Shown: piece after piece, positions 1 to 9,113 of the stretch
How positions within the stretch are numbered: position 1 is the first letter of the stretch
How the letters are laid out: each line of letters opens with the position of its first letter
DNA from: Gammaproteobacteria bacterium
GTDB lineage: Bacteria > Pseudomonadota > Gammaproteobacteria > Pseudomonadales > Azotimanducaceae_A
Reading direction: 5' to 3'
Assembly: GCA_012960755.1 (NCBI GenBank)
Contig: DUAT01000119.1
Span: 124,001 to 188,000 of the forward strand
Length of the DNA: 64,000 nucleotides
The notes under the pieces: model-generated
The model's input: the letters and a program-made list of their open reading frames with translations, nothing else
The model's database searches: none
Told to the model about the DNA's origin: nothing
Position numbers and translations under genes: made by a program

Positions 1-2
1 CG

Positions 3-446
3 AAGCAGGCAAGGGCGAGCAAGGCGGCTTCCGTTGCGGCAATATTTGTTGCGCTTTTCCCTACTGTTTGCCAGATCAGCGAGCCGGGTTGCAACGTCGC
101 TGGCCCGGGTATCACTTCGACTATTCACTTTACCGCCGCAGCTGTTCTCTTTTTAATTCTCGCAGGTTTTTGTTTTATGCCTTTTAGATTTGATACCAAA
201 GGACAGGGCGGGAAAAAAGGAGTGCGGAGCAGGATCTACTTCGTCTGTGGCTCCGTCATGCTTGCCAGCATAGCGGTGATTGTCGTAGCAAAGCTCTTTG
301 TGGATAATCAGATTGTGGAAGAATTGCGCATTGTATACTGGAGTGAAGCGACCGCATTGTGTGCCTATGGTGTTGCCTGGATTGTTGCTGGAAAATACTT
401 TAACTTCCTGACGGATCCGGAGGAGAAGTTGAAATTGATTGAATGA
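3..446 (+). CDS. C-terminal part of an integral membrane protein (5' end outside window)
   Basis: The reading frame is open from the first bases of the window, so the gene begins upstream. About 147 codons are visible. They contain four hydrophobic stretches: near the window edge (AASVAAIFVALF), then HFTAAAVLFLILAGF, then FVCGSVMLASIAVIVV, and a last one containing YWSEATALCAYGVAWIV. Short charged loops separate them and the tail is acidic (DPEEKLKLIE). The layout recalls bacterial DUF998-type multi-pass proteins, but this is only an impression. An internal ATG at 177 could be mistaken for a start; the hydrophobic sequence before it argues against that. The downstream selenoprotein gene starts 78 bases later on the same strand. 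Confidence 0.6.
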   Translation, partial: KQARASKAASVAAIFVALFPTVCQISEPGCNVAGPGITSTIHFTAAAVLFLILAGFCFMPFRFDTKGQGGKKGVRSRIYFVCGSVMLASIAVIVVAKLFVDNQIVEELRIVYWSEATALCAYGVAWIVAGKYFNFLTDPEEKLKLIE

Positions 447-524
447 GTCATGCGGGCAGCTCAACTCATATCGACCAGACCCTCGTCTGCTGTAACATTA
501 TTGTCGTTCAAATTGGAGTCCACT

Positions 525-1472
525 ATGGCGAAAAGTGAGAATGTACTCAATTTCCTGCAACCACATGATCTGCCTGTACCGTATATGCAGCGATTACGTG
601 ACTATTACCTTGCGCTTGGTTATGGCAATCCATACCGTTGGGCGCAGTATGCGGATGTTCCGTTTACGGAAATTAAACAATCCCTGAGTAAACTGCGAGT
701 TGGGTTGATTACAACCGCGGGCCCCTTGAAGAAGAATGCCGGAGATCAGGGACCAGGTGCTGCTTACAACGCTGCAGCAAAGTTTTACGAGGTTTATTCA
801 GCACCAAGTGATGAGGACCGCTTTCTTGGTATTTCTCATCTCGGTTACGATCGGAAATACACAACCGCTGAAGACATCAACTCATTCTTTCCATTAAAGG
901 CACTGCGAAGAGCTGCAGAGAATGGCCGCATTGGCGAAGTCTCACCCCGTTTTTATGGTATACCCACGAACCGGAGTCAGCTGACAACCATTGAGCAGGA
1001 CTGTGGCGACGTCTTGACACTGCTGCAGAAAGATAAGGTCGAAGCTGCAGTCATTGCCGCTAACTGACCTGTCTGCCATCAGACCGTGAGTCTGACAGCA
1101 CGTTATCTGGAAGAAAGGGGGATTCCCACCGTCATAATGGGTAGTGCCAAGGATATTGTTGAACATTGTGGTGTGCCAAGGTTTGTTTTTACCGATTTCC
1201 CCCTGGGCAATTCAGCGGGAAAACCGAATGATGCAATATCTCAAGCCGAAACGCTTGAGTTAGCCTTGAAGGTACTTGAGCGCGCGCCAGGTCCGCGTAC
1301 CACCGTCCAATCACCTCAACGCTGGTCAGACGATGCAGAATGGAAACTTGATTTCCAGAATGTAGAGCGTATCCCCAAAGAAGAAATTAAGCGTCGCAGA
1401 GCGGAGTTCGACAAGATCAAGGAGATTGGACAAAAAGTGCGGGACGATACGGTAGCCGCCAAAAAGCACTAG
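525..1472 (+). CDS. GrdB/PrdB-like selenoprotein (glycine/D-proline reductase selenoprotein B family), UGA read as Sec
   Basis: The frame runs from ATG 525 (GGAG 8 nt upstream) to a TAG at 1470-1472 and crosses one TGA at 1065-1067. Reading that TGA as selenocysteine gives a 315-residue protein with Sec at 181 in the motif U-P-V-C-H-Q-T, so the partner Cys is residue 184. Sequence typical of the family continues in the same frame past the TGA (GIPTVIMGSAKDIVEHCGV, FTDFPLGN.AGKP), which rules out an ordinary stop. In clostridia this family forms the catalytic subunit of glycine, sarcosine, betaine or D-proline reductases; short proteobacterial members have no assigned substrate. A SECIS-like hairpin follows the TGA. 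The alpha/beta hydrolase gene starts 42 nt downstream, so the two are probably co-transcribed. Automated callers will split this gene at 1067. Confidence 0.9.
1065..1095 (+). promoter_or_regulatory. Sec UGA codon and candidate bSECIS hairpin, selenoprotein 1
   Basis: TGA is at 1065-1067. A hairpin follows: TCAGAC (1079-1084), loop CGTGA (1085-1089), GTCTGA (1090-1095). The loop G (1086) lies 19 nt after the TGA, within the spacing known for bacterial SECIS elements. An alternative lower pairing, CTGTC (1069-1073) with GACAG (1094-1098), would compete with the upper stem. The 19 bases 1077-1095 are identical to those after the TGA of the gene at 16820. Confidence 0.75.
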
Positions 1473-1514
1473 CGATTTGGAAATATTCAGTGTAGACAAG
1501 GAATAGAAATGTAA

Positions 1515-3428
1515 ATGCCAGTTGAACGAATTGAAATACAACAAAGAGAGCCCTTTAACGCAGGCGCCTCTTTTCAAGACCATGCCTATGAGCGAATAGA
1601 TGGCATCGCATACTATGCGGTAGACCCACTCGATGAATCTAACCAGTGCATTACGGATCTACAGTATGCAGAGCGCGATAGTGATGGGCTGGTTCGGTTT
1701 TCTGGAGATGTGACAATTCTGTCGCCAGTAGACGGCGGCAATCGTGCGGCACTACTGGAAGTACCGAATCGGGGCCATCGGGTTGCCAACAGGATCATTA
1801 ATTTATGCGAGCTGGTTGAAGACGACAACATTATTGAACCGGGGGATGGTTATCTGTTCCGGCAGGGATGGACCCTTGTATTCTGTGGTTGGCAGTGGGA
1901 TGTGCCGACAGGAACAGGTCGTTTGGGACTCAATGCGCCCATCGTGCCGAGTCCAGAGAGTGGCCAGATGCAGATCCGCTTCCAACCCCATGCGCAGGTT
2001 AAGGAGCTACTCTTGACAGATCAGCATGTTGGCAGCATTGGTAATCACAACGCAATCCCACCGATGGAAGTTGATGATCCAGATGCAGTGCTACTGGTGC
2101 GTGACGGTGTCTATGCGGAACCGACCACAATACCCCGGAACCGATGGCAGTTCGCCAGGGCGGGTGATGGTGAAGTGTCCTATCCCAGCAACGAATATGT
2201 GTGGTTGGAAGGGGGTTTTGAGAAGGGGCGGATTTATGATCTGATCTATCAGCCGCGAACCTGTCAGGTTGTTGGGGCCGGTTTGCTGGCGTTACGCGAT
2301 ATGGCTGTTTATCTAAAAGAAGCACCTTTCCCTGGTAATCTCTCTCATGTTATCGGTGAGGGCGTGTCTCAATGTGGCCGGTTTCTTCGCACATTTCTCT
2401 ACCACGGACTCAATGTAAATGAGCGGGGACAACAGGCTTTCGATGGAATGCTGATTCACGTCGCAGGGGGACGACGCGGTGAGTTCAATTTTCGTTACGC
2501 TCAGCCTTCTGTACAACCAACGCCAGGCGTTGGTCACCTCTTTCCCTATGCAGATAGCAGGCAAACAGACAACGGTGGGAATAATAAAGGCCTGCTGGAT
2601 AAACAATATCGGCGTGGAGGCGTCCCAAAGATCTTTTACACGGACACGGCAGCAGAGTACTGGCGGGGTGATGCCGGTCTCTCACACATCGACTTTCTAT
2701 CAGGCGACGATGTCGAACCACCTGCGGAAGTTCGCAGGTATCTCTTTTCGTCCACCCAGCATGGAAGTGGCCTGCTGCCACCAATAGACGAGGGTCCTTT
2801 TGGCCGAGGTGCGAACAGCTTTAATGTCATCGACTATCGTCCGCTGCTGCGGGCCGCCGTTGCCAACCTTCTGGCCTGGGTTAAGCATGACACCGAACCT
2901 CCCGATAGTGCTTTTCCAAGATGGCAGGACCAAACGGCAGCACGACGAGCCGATGTCATCATGCAGTTATCAAAGCAGCAACAGATCGCACTGCCAGATC
3001 CTGAGCAATTGAATCAGCTGCATCCTCTCGATCTGGGCAGTGCAGTGGACGAGGGGGTAGGTGTTTTCCCTGCCACAATAACAGGCCCGGGAATCGATTC
3101 ACCGGTCTCAGCCGTGGGCAAAAATGGTAACGAAATTGCCGGTATCCCGATGCCCGATATCTCATTCCCTGTGGGTGTGCATACCGGCTTTAATCCACGG
3201 CACGAATCCACAGGTGGTGCCGGGCAGCTGCTTCAATACATTGGGACGACAAAGTTTTTCGCTGCAGAAGAAATCCACAGACGATACGAATCTCGAGAAG
3301 ATTACCTGACTAGTATTAAAGAAGCGGCAAACGATCTGGTATCGAAACGATTCCTTTTACAGGAGGATGTTCCGCTATGCGTCAAACTGGCATCTGATCG
3401 CTATGATGCGGCGCTGGCAAAAGCTTGA
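1515..3428 (+). CDS. alpha/beta-hydrolase domain protein (Abhydrolase_10-like)
   Basis: This 637-residue protein has no signal peptide. It resembles the long alpha/beta-hydrolase-domain proteins grouped as Abhydrolase_10. The nucleophile elbow is GEGVSQCGRFLR with Ser285, close to the G-x-S-Q-x-GRFLR signature of that group. Other typical pieces are EVPNRGHR near residue 85, a QGWTLVFCGWQWD stretch near 120, and TGFNPRHESTGG near the C-terminus. Substrates are unknown; members are thought to hydrolyse esters or similar bonds. The start ATG at 1515 follows AAGGA by about 13 nt. The gene lies 42 nt behind selenoprotein 1 and shares its strand, so a common transcript is likely. Function beyond hydrolase is not assignable. 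Confidence 0.8.
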   Translation: MPVERIEIQQREPFNAGASFQDHAYERIDGIAYYAVDPLDESNQCITDLQYAERDSDGLVRFSGDVTILSPVDGGNRAALLEVPNRGHRVANRIINLCELVEDDNIIEPGDGYLFRQGWTLVFCGWQWDVPTGTGRLGLNAPIVPSPESGQMQIRFQPHAQVKELLLTDQHVGSIGNHNAIPPMEVDDPDAVLLVRDGVYAEPTTIPRNRWQFARAGDGEVSYPSNEYVWLEGGFEKGRIYDLIYQPRTCQVVGAGLLALRDMAVYLKEAPFPGNLSHVIGEGVSQCGRFLRTFLYHGLNVNERGQQAFDGMLIHVAGGRRGEFNFRYAQPSVQPTPGVGHLFPYADSRQTDNGGNNKGLLDKQYRRGGVPKIFYTDTAAEYWRGDAGLSHIDFLSGDDVEPPAEVRRYLFSSTQHGSGLLPPIDEGPFGRGANSFNVIDYRPLLRAAVANLLAWVKHDTEPPDSAFPRWQDQTAARRADVIMQLSKQQQIALPDPEQLNQLHPLDLGSAVDEGVGVFPATITGPGIDSPVSAVGKNGNEIAGIPMPDISFPVGVHTGFNPRHESTGGAGQLLQYIGTTKFFAAEEIHRRYESREDYLTSIKEAANDLVSKRFLLQEDVPLCVKLASDRYDAALAKA

Positions 3429-3537
3429 GGGCGTTCTACTTCAACACAGATTGCCAATAAACCTTGCTGTACCGATGTTAATGAGACTTTCCGGACCAGG
3501 TGTGATTGACTCAAGTGACGCCTGACGAGGACGCGAA

Positions 3538-5979
3538 ATGTCTGATCAAACTCACAGCGAATTGTTGAAACAGCTCACGCTGATGGAAAAAGCGAAGTTG
3601 TGCTCCGGTGCCGACTTTTGGCATCTGCAGGCAATAGATCGATTGGGTCTGCCGTCAATTATGGTGACAGACGGACCACACGGCCTGCGCAAGCAGCCGG
3701 ATGAAGCTGATCATCTGGGAATCAGCAATTCAGTTCCGGCAACTTGTTTTCCAACCGCTTCAGGTCTGGCTGCCAGTTGGAACCGCGAGCTGATTCATTC
3801 TGTGGGCGTTGCGCTGGGCGAAGAGTGTCGAACCGAGAAAGTGAGCGTGCTGCTTGGACCCGGTGTAAACATTAAACGCAATCCCCTGGGTGGCCGTAAC
3901 TTCGAGTATTTTTCCGAAGATCCCTATGTTTCGGGTGAATTGGCCAGCGCATGGATAAAAGGCGTTCAGAGCCAGGGGATAGGCAGCAGCCTAAAACACT
4001 ATGCAGTTAACAACCATGAAGCCGGGCGCATGGTTGTCGATGCCGTTGTGGATGAACGCACTCTGCGTGAAATTTACCTGCCCGGGTTCGAGATCACGGT
4101 TAAACAGTCGAATCCATGGACCATCATGTGTTCATACAACAAATTGGAAGGCGTCTATCTGTCTGAAAACAAACGCCTGCTCACCGATATTCTGAGGCAC
4201 GAATGGGGCTTTAGCGGACTGGTCGTGACCGATTGGGGAGCAACCCACGATAGAGTGCAGGGCATCAGGGCTGGGCAAGACCTTGAGATGCCTTCTAGTG
4301 GCATGGTGAATACCAGCAAAATATTGGCCGCCATAGAAGACGGTACATTACAGACAGACGAACTCGACTTGGTTGTTGGCCGTGTTCTGAATCTGATACT
4401 GACATCGAAACAAGGCGGCAACGACGATTTTGATTATTCAAAGCAAGCCCACCACGAACTGGCTAAACAGGCGGCAATTGAAGCCTGTGTATTACTTAAG
4501 AATGAAAATGCGACGCTGCCGTTAAAATCCAGTGATCGCATCGTGGTGATTGGCGCCCTTGCAAAAGAAACCCGATACCAGGGCTCCGGCAGTTCGCAGA
4601 TTAATCCAACCCGGCTGGTTCAGCCACTTGATGCCATTAACCAATACGCCTCGGATCACGGAGTAGAAGTTGCTTATGCAGATGGCTATCTGATGACTGG
4701 CGAGGCATCAGAGGGCTTGATAACGGAGGCCGTTGAGGCGGCAGAATCGGCGGACAAAGTTATCCTTATTGCCGGTTTGACCCCTGAATATGAATCCGAA
4801 GGCTTCGATCGGAGCCATCTGAATATTCCACAGGGCCAACTGGACTTGATCTCGGCGCTGAAGGGCCTGCACCAAAAAGTCATACTGGTGTTGCAGAACG
4901 GCGCACCCGTAACATTCCCTGAGTCAAACGCCATACCTTCCATTCTGGAAGTCTACCTGGGAGGACAGGCAGGTGCATTGGCATTGGTGGATATTCTGTT
5001 CGGCCTGAGCAACCCCAGTGGCAAGTTAGCAGAAACTTTTCCCCTTGAACTCCAGGACATCCCAAGCCAATCCTGGTTTCCCGGCGAAACACGACAGAGC
5101 CAGTATAGAGAAGGTATCTGGGTGGGTTACCGTTATTTCAATACCATCCGCAAACCGGTTGCCTATCCATTTGGACACGGTTTGTCTTACACGACCTTTG
5201 AGTATTCCGATCTGAGAATCGACGCAGTCGGTGACAAAAACTCGGAAGAACCATTCAATATGAAAGAAGCTGACCAGCTGGAGATCAAAGTCACAATTAA
5301 AAACACCGGTGATTGCCGTGGAGCAGAGATTGTCCAAATTTATGTTGGCCAAACCAATGCATCTGTGCACAGGCCTGCAAGAGAGCTGAAAGGGTTTGAG
5401 AAGGTCATGCTGGAACCAGGCGAAATGCGCCAGGTTACCATTCACCTTGACCATCGATCATTTGCCTTCTGGCACTGTGACGAGAACAGCTGGGTAGTCG
5501 AATCAGATGAATTTACCATTTCTGCAGGTGCGTCCGTGGAAGACATTCGTCTTACACAAGACATCAGTTTGAAAGGTGACAGGTCGATCGGTAAGCGCAG
5601 TGGTGCGCTCACAAGTTACTTCAACCCTGAGTCACTGGATTTTAATGATCAGGTTTATGCAGCACTGCTGCAGCGTACAATTCCTGAGCCATTACCCAGC
5701 GAGCCTTTTCAGATGAATTCCACCCTGCTGGAAGTGGAGGGGACCTGGCTTGGTCGACAGCTTCGGAACCTGGTGCGCAAAATGATGCTCGCGCAACTTG
5801 GTGATATAAGTGACCATGATCGGCGGATGTTCGATGCCATTACTGCCGAAATGCCATTGCGAGGGTTGGTGGCTCATAGCCAGGGTAAGCTCAGCGAGAA
5901 ACTAATGTGCCGTCTCATCCATTGCATGAATGGCGACTGGCTCAAATTCCTGAAAGGCACGCCGGTCAAGAGCGAGTAA
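3538..5979 (+). CDS. beta-glucosidase, glycoside hydrolase family 3
   Basis: An 813-residue GH3 enzyme without a visible signal peptide, so probably cytoplasmic. The N-terminal barrel holds MVTDGPHGLRKQ, KHYAVNNHE and the nucleophile motif VVTDWGA (Asp232). The second domain carries ESEGFDR (residues 419-425), the region that supplies the acid/base glutamate in this family. A fibronectin-III-like domain follows (FGHGLSYTTFEY, then GAEIVQIYVGQ). About 130 extra residues after that have no recognised domain. The protein should remove terminal beta-linked glucose from oligosaccharides or glycosides. The start ATG follows GAGG by 8 nt. It lies 109 nt after the hydrolase gene and points toward a gene on the other strand. 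Confidence 0.92.
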   Translation: MSDQTHSELLKQLTLMEKAKLCSGADFWHLQAIDRLGLPSIMVTDGPHGLRKQPDEADHLGISNSVPATCFPTASGLAASWNRELIHSVGVALGEECRTEKVSVLLGPGVNIKRNPLGGRNFEYFSEDPYVSGELASAWIKGVQSQGIGSSLKHYAVNNHEAGRMVVDAVVDERTLREIYLPGFEITVKQSNPWTIMCSYNKLEGVYLSENKRLLTDILRHEWGFSGLVVTDWGATHDRVQGIRAGQDLEMPSSGMVNTSKILAAIEDGTLQTDELDLVVGRVLNLILTSKQGGNDDFDYSKQAHHELAKQAAIEACVLLKNENATLPLKSSDRIVVIGALAKETRYQGSGSSQINPTRLVQPLDAINQYASDHGVEVAYADGYLMTGEASEGLITEAVEAAESADKVILIAGLTPEYESEGFDRSHLNIPQGQLDLISALKGLHQKVILVLQNGAPVTFPESNAIPSILEVYLGGQAGALALVDILFGLSNPSGKLAETFPLELQDIPSQSWFPGETRQSQYREGIWVGYRYFNTIRKPVAYPFGHGLSYTTFEYSDLRIDAVGDKNSEEPFNMKEADQLEIKVTIKNTGDCRGAEIVQIYVGQTNASVHRPARELKGFEKVMLEPGEMRQVTIHLDHRSFAFWHCDENSWVVESDEFTISAGASVEDIRLTQDISLKGDRSIGKRSGALTSYFNPESLDFNDQVYAALLQRTIPEPLPSEPFQMNSTLLEVEGTWLGRQLRNLVRKMMLAQLGDISDHDRRMFDAITAEMPLRGLVAHSQGKLSEKLMCRLIHCMNGDWLKFLKGTPVKSE

Positions 5980-6082
5980 TCTGCAATCCGTCACTCAGGT
6001 CCTTTCTCCGTCACACGCGGCGGCCGTACGTTGTTTGAAGGGATGAAATGGTGACAATTAGTGCAGTACTGAATAGAAACTT

Positions 6083-6104
6083 GAGCCCCATCAGATTGGG
6101 GCTC
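6083..6104. terminator. inverted repeat between convergent genes, candidate bidirectional terminator
   Basis: GAGCCCC (6083-6089) pairs perfectly with GGGGCTC (6098-6104) across an 8-nt loop. It lies between the 3' ends of the GH3 gene and the amidohydrolase gene. No T-run follows on the + strand, so a Rho-independent role is plausible but unproven. Confidence 0.45.
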
Positions 6105-6130
6105 CTGCGGGAGTATTGGGCAACTACAGT

Positions 6131-7579
6131 CTATTTATCCCGCAGGGGTCTGATTTTGAGCGCCCAATCTGCGTGATCATCAGGTCCGAGCGGTCCGATC
6201 TTTCCCTCTGCGGACCTGAGTAACAGTTTCGGGTCGTGAACAATACCTTGCTTGATAACATATTTGATATCGCGTGCGGCCTTGATATCATCAACGGGAT
6301 TTCCTCTCACCACAACAAGATCCGCCAGCTTTCCAGGCTCAATTGAGCCCAGTCTGTCTTCAATACCCAGCGCCTGTGCGCCATTAATTGTCGCTGCTTT
6401 CAAGACCACGGCTGGCGGTAAACCGGCATAGGTCATCGCGAGCAATTCACGATGATAAGCGAAACCTGGTAAGAGGTTGGTGTACACGGGCTCATCAGTC
6501 CCAATGATGAGAAGATTTTCGCCACCGGATTCGTACAGCGTCATTAGCTCCAGTACCCGCTGTGTAAACTCGGCTTCATCCGATTCCGGAGGCGGGGGAC
6601 CGCGCCGTTCAAGTAGTGTTTGCGTATAAGGCGTGAAGTACTTTGCTTCATCGGTCCAGAGCATTTCAGATGGATGTTCCCGACGCAGATTGATGCCGCC
6701 GTACATCTGCAGGTTGGCATCATAATAAACCTGGTGCTCCAGGATCAACTCGACCATCTGCTGCATTTCCATACTTCGCGGGCCGCCGCTTCCTAGCGTG
6801 AGCTGGTGTTCAATGCGGTCAATACCCATCAGGATAGCGTCTCGTAAGTGTATGTCATACTCGACGTTGTAATTTGCGAGATGCCCTGTTGTTGTCATGC
6901 CGTTTTTGTGCGCTTGCTCAATCAGTATTTTTGCTTCGCCGGGCGTTGCCTGTTTGATCTTGATGCTAATCACACCTTGCCCGGCCCATTTGTCCACCTC
7001 GTCTCGAATCTCCTTCTCGGTAATATCGTTTGGCCATGCCGTGCATTCGTCTGCAGCCACCTTGATGCTGTATTCGCATCGAAACGCACCGAAATAGGGC
7101 CCGGACGCAAACAAACGCGGACCAATCGCTTTACCCGCATCAATCAGATCACGTTGCGTGATAACTCGCTCGGGATAGTATTCCCCTGCTGACCAGGTAG
7201 ACGTCACACCATTGGCAAGAAATATAACGCCATTGTGAACAACCTCCTCGACACGGCCCTTGTCGATAAGATCAAGGTTGTAATGGGCATGTAAATCGAT
7301 CATGCCGGGAAGGATCGTCTCAGAATCCTGTAAATCCATGACATTGGTCACCGGCAGAGTCAGCTGCGACAACTCGGCGTCAACTTCAACGATTAGGCCA
7401 TTTTGAATCACGATGCCGGTGTTGCGACGACGTGTATCGTGAAGAGCATCAAATACCCAGCCTCCACGAATGACAAGTTCTATTTCCTCCGCTTCAGAGA
7501 CCTGTGCGTGCATGGGTACCTGCACTAGAACAATTAGAAGGGTAACGGCAGCAAATCGGAAAGAACAGTTCATGGTCAC
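6131..7579 (-). CDS. exported amidohydrolase-family protein
   Basis: The 482-residue protein begins with a signal peptide (hydrophobic core AAVTLLIVLVQ, likely cleavage after MHA). The amidohydrolase fold is shown by the metal motif DLHAHY (His97 and His99), a later TTGHL histidine, IIGTDEP for the last metal-ligand Asp region, and the end signature GSIEPGKLADLVVV followed by NPVDDI. These proteins hydrolyse cyclic amides or peptide-like bonds using one or two metal ions; exported members often resemble imidazolonepropionase or prolidase. The substrate is not predictable. The gene stands alone, convergent with the GH3 gene and divergent from the amine oxidase. A related amidohydrolase domain ends the large protein at 53035-56412. 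Confidence 0.85.
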   Translation of the reverse strand: MTMNCSFRFAAVTLLIVLVQVPMHAQVSEAEEIELVIRGGWVFDALHDTRRRNTGIVIQNGLIVEVDAELSQLTLPVTNVMDLQDSETILPGMIDLHAHYNLDLIDKGRVEEVVHNGVIFLANGVTSTWSAGEYYPERVITQRDLIDAGKAIGPRLFASGPYFGAFRCEYSIKVAADECTAWPNDITEKEIRDEVDKWAGQGVISIKIKQATPGEAKILIEQAHKNGMTTTGHLANYNVEYDIHLRDAILMGIDRIEHQLTLGSGGPRSMEMQQMVELILEHQVYYDANLQMYGGINLRREHPSEMLWTDEAKYFTPYTQTLLERRGPPPPESDEAEFTQRVLELMTLYESGGENLLIIGTDEPVYTNLLPGFAYHRELLAMTYAGLPPAVVLKAATINGAQALGIEDRLGSIEPGKLADLVVVRGNPVDDIKAARDIKYVIKQGIVHDPKLLLRSAEGKIGPLGPDDHADWALKIRPLRDK

Positions 7580-7853
7580 CTTTTCGTGTTGGTTAATTTT
7601 TGTTGATCAAGAGTTGCTCAGCTGAAAGTGAGCATCCAGGCAGATACAAAAACTAATTGGTATATGTTGGCGGTCCCTAATTATTTTGTCCACACTATTT
7701 TTGCCAGGGTTGCTCCAAGTCGGAAATGAATAGACATTCGCATTCAAGTCGGCGCAGCACCCGCGTAGCTAAATTGCCATGGCAATCCTCAGGAAGTAAC
7801 ATCCGTTAAATTGAAGGTAGAATGAAGGGATTTTTGGGGTCCATTTCCAAGTT
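7580..7853. other. intergenic divergent promoter region
   Basis: These 274 bases separate two divergently transcribed genes and must hold both promoters. The stretch is more AT-rich than the genes. No reliable -35/-10 pair, operator or RNA gene could be picked out by eye. Confidence 0.4.
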
Positions 7854-9113
7854 ATGCCTAAGCAAACAGATGTCATTATTATCGGTGCTGGTTCTGCCGG
7901 TTTATCAGCCGCCAAAGAACTTACTAAACAGGGGGTTTCATTTATCGTGGTAGAAGGCGCTCATCGTATTGGTGGTCGTGCTTACAGTGAAGAAATTGCC
8001 CCTGATGTCTGGTTTGATTTGGGTTGTGCTTACCTGGTCGCTGGACCTGATGCTAAAAACCATATTGACGAAAGCAACCCCTTTACAGATTTTGCGAAAA
8101 ATCAGGGTGCTGTTATCGAGAAATATCATTATGCCGCGCATTACAATTACAATGGCAGGCCGCTGGATGATAACGAGTCGAAAGCACGGGAGGAGTATTT
8201 CAAAGAATGTGAAGAAGCAATACGGAGCTCCGTTGATGGTGGTAGTGACTGCGCTATCAGTGAAATCATAGATCTCGAAAATCCCTACGCGACACCGTAC
8301 ATTGATATGATGGCTGTAACAGCACCTAAAGATCTTGATGAGGCATCGGCAGCTGATTTTTTCCATAAAGTTGAAGAGTCTGTAAATTTTAACACTCTGC
8401 GCGGCTATGGGAATTTAGTCGCACAGTGGGGCAGCGACGTTAAGGTTTCATTGAATACCAAAGTGGAAAGTGTTGATTGGTCGGGAAAAGATGTTCTTGT
8501 TAAAACCGTCAAAGGATCAATACGAGCCCATTGTCTCATAAGTACAGTGTCCAATGGAATTTTGGCTGCTCACCATATTCATTTTAAGCCGCGATTACCC
8601 GATTGGAAAATAGAAGCCATTCAAGGTGTGCCCATGGGTGCCGAAAATAAAATCGGTGTGCATTTCACTAAGGATGTTTTTGGCCCCGAGGCTAACGGGT
8701 ATCATCAGTCCTGGTCCAGTGAAGCACAGGGGGCTTACATCGACGTAAACCTCATGTCTACGAATGTCGTGTCGGTGTTTATGGGTGGGCGTTTTAGTAT
8801 CTGGATGGAGAAACAAGGCCAGCAGGCAGCTCATGAATTTGCGGTAGATCGCATTGCAGAACTATTTGGTAGTGATATTCGGCAATCGGTCGGTCGTTCC
8901 ATTGTTACCGCCTGGGTAACAGAACCCTGGACATTGGGTTCCTATGCCTGTGCTTTACCCGGTCAATTTCACCAGCGTGAATCATTACCGCTTGCCATTG
9001 ATAACAAATTGTTTTTTGCCGGTGAGGCAACTGCTCGTGCTAATGGTACTTGTCATGGTGCTTACTGGTCAGGGGTTCGTGCTGCTCGTGAAGTAGCAGA
9101 GGTATTAAACTAA
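7854..9113 (+). CDS. FAD-dependent amine oxidase (flavin monoamine oxidase family)
   Basis: A 419-residue flavoenzyme. The dinucleotide-binding motif GAGSAGLSAA is at residues 11-20, followed by the glutamate of the beta-alpha-beta fold (VVEG) and the GG doublet IGGRAYSE. The C-terminus has the FAD-closing signature FFAGEATARANGTCHGAYWS and SGVRAAREVAE, typical of monoamine and polyamine oxidases. It should oxidise a primary or secondary amine to an aldehyde with release of hydrogen peroxide. There is no signal peptide. The stop overlaps the 3' end of the convergent enolase-superfamily gene by 9 nt. A second flavin amine dehydrogenase lies at 10334-12250, so amine oxidation is a local theme. 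Confidence 0.85.
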   Translation: MPKQTDVIIIGAGSAGLSAAKELTKQGVSFIVVEGAHRIGGRAYSEEIAPDVWFDLGCAYLVAGPDAKNHIDESNPFTDFAKNQGAVIEKYHYAAHYNYNGRPLDDNESKAREEYFKECEEAIRSSVDGGSDCAISEIIDLENPYATPYIDMMAVTAPKDLDEASAADFFHKVEESVNFNTLRGYGNLVAQWGSDVKVSLNTKVESVDWSGKDVLVKTVKGSIRAHCLISTVSNGILAAHHIHFKPRLPDWKIEAIQGVPMGAENKIGVHFTKDVFGPEANGYHQSWSSEAQGAYIDVNLMSTNVVSVFMGGRFSIWMEKQGQQAAHEFAVDRIAELFGSDIRQSVGRSIVTAWVTEPWTLGSYACALPGQFHQRESLPLAIDNKLFFAGEATARANGTCHGAYWSGVRAAREVAEVLN

